Part shown: in pieces, positions 5,635 through 5,941 of the stretch
Position numbering within the stretch: the first letter of the stretch is position 1
Layout of the letters: each line of letters opens with the position of its first letter
Origin: an uncultured Cyanobium sp.
Lineage (GTDB): Bacteria; Cyanobacteriota; Cyanobacteriia; PCC-6307; Cyanobiaceae
DNA length: 5,941 bases
Reading direction: 5' to 3'
NCBI GenBank assembly: GCA_937919075.1
Contig: CALFOF010000288.1
Coordinates: 1-5,941, forward strand
Position numbers and translations under genes: made by a program
The notes under the pieces: model-generated
What the model saw: the letters and a program-made list of their open reading frames with translations, nothing else
The model's database searches: none
Told to the model about the DNA's origin: nothing

Positions 5635-5941
5635 ATGACCCCTTCTCCTATGGCTGCGTCCCCCATCGCCGCTACCGATCTGCTGGCCACCTACCGCAGC
5701 GCCGCTGCGGAGCGTGAAGCCCTCGGCGTGCCGCCGCTGCCGCTTTCGGCGCCCCAGGCGCAGGCGCTCACCGAGCTGCTGCAGCAGCCGCCCGCCGGCG
5801 AAGAGGCGTTTCTGCTGGATCTGCTGATCGAACGCATCCCGCCGGGGGTGGATGAGGCGGCCTACGTCAAGGCGGGCTGGCTGAGCGCCGTGGCCCAGGG
5901 GTTGGCCACCAGTCCGCTGCTCGACCCGATCGCGGCCACCC
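5635..5941 (+). CDS. acnB: Aconitate hydratase B, N-terminal part (cut by window edge)
   Basis: AcnB interconverts citrate and isocitrate in the TCA cycle with a [4Fe-4S] cluster. It also works as a 2-methylisocitrate dehydratase in some bacteria. Only the first 102 residues are here and the frame is open at the right edge. They match the N-terminal HEAT-like domain specific to AcnB: LLATYRSAAAEREALGVPPLPL (about 16-37), the signature PPAGEEAFLLDLLIERIPPG (about 52-71) and VDEAAYVKAGWLSAVAQG (about 72-89), followed by SPLLDP. The cluster-binding cysteines lie off the window. ATG 5635 is given. An in-frame ATG at 5650 is equally possible because homology begins only around residue 15, and an AAGGG directly abuts the first ATG. 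The gene is divergent from the DAHP synthase. No clear promoter was recognised in the 139-base spacer. Confidence 0.93.
   Translation, partial: MTPSPMAASPIAATDLLATYRSAAAEREALGVPPLPLSAPQAQALTELLQQPPAGEEAFLLDLLIERIPPGVDEAAYVKAGWLSAVAQGLATSPLLDPIAAT

Overview
The window looks like chromosomal DNA from a GC-rich unicellular picocyanobacterium of the Cyanobium / Synechococcus group. The basis is the overall GC-rich composition, a group 2 sigma factor of cyanobacterial type, a VTE5-like phytol kinase (a gene of photosynthetic organisms) and a B-type aconitase. No species can be named from the sequence alone. I see no mobile elements, tRNA or rRNA genes, or CRISPR arrays.

Layout. The 3' part of ppk1 (polyphosphate kinase) runs from base 1 to 2007 and its N-terminus lies off the left edge. 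A 244-base spacer follows, holding a short TGGGTC repeat and a probable promoter. Next come a group 2 sigma-70 factor (2252-3229) and, 5 bases later, a phytol/dolichol-kinase-family membrane protein (3235-3942), both on +, probably one transcript. On the minus strand are a 113-residue protein of unknown function (3933-4274), which meets the kinase tail to tail with a 10-base overlap, and a class I DAHP synthase (4407-5495). After a 139-base divergent spacer, acnB starts on + at 5635 and runs off the right edge.

The genes are mostly housekeeping: phosphate storage, stress transcription, tocopherol/phytol salvage, entry to the shikimate pathway, and the TCA cycle. The most interesting part is the 132-base minus-strand spacer between the DAHP synthase and the unknown gene. 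It contains a perfect 9-bp inverted repeat with a 9-base spacer, CTGGCACTC-N9-GAGTGCCAG. This closely matches the CIRCE operator of the heat-shock repressor HrcA (TTAGCACTC-N9-GAGTGCTAA). Two further perfect palindromes lie between it and the start codon. If the operator is real, the uncharacterised 113-residue protein is a candidate new member of the HrcA heat-shock regulon. This is an inference from a motif and remains untested.
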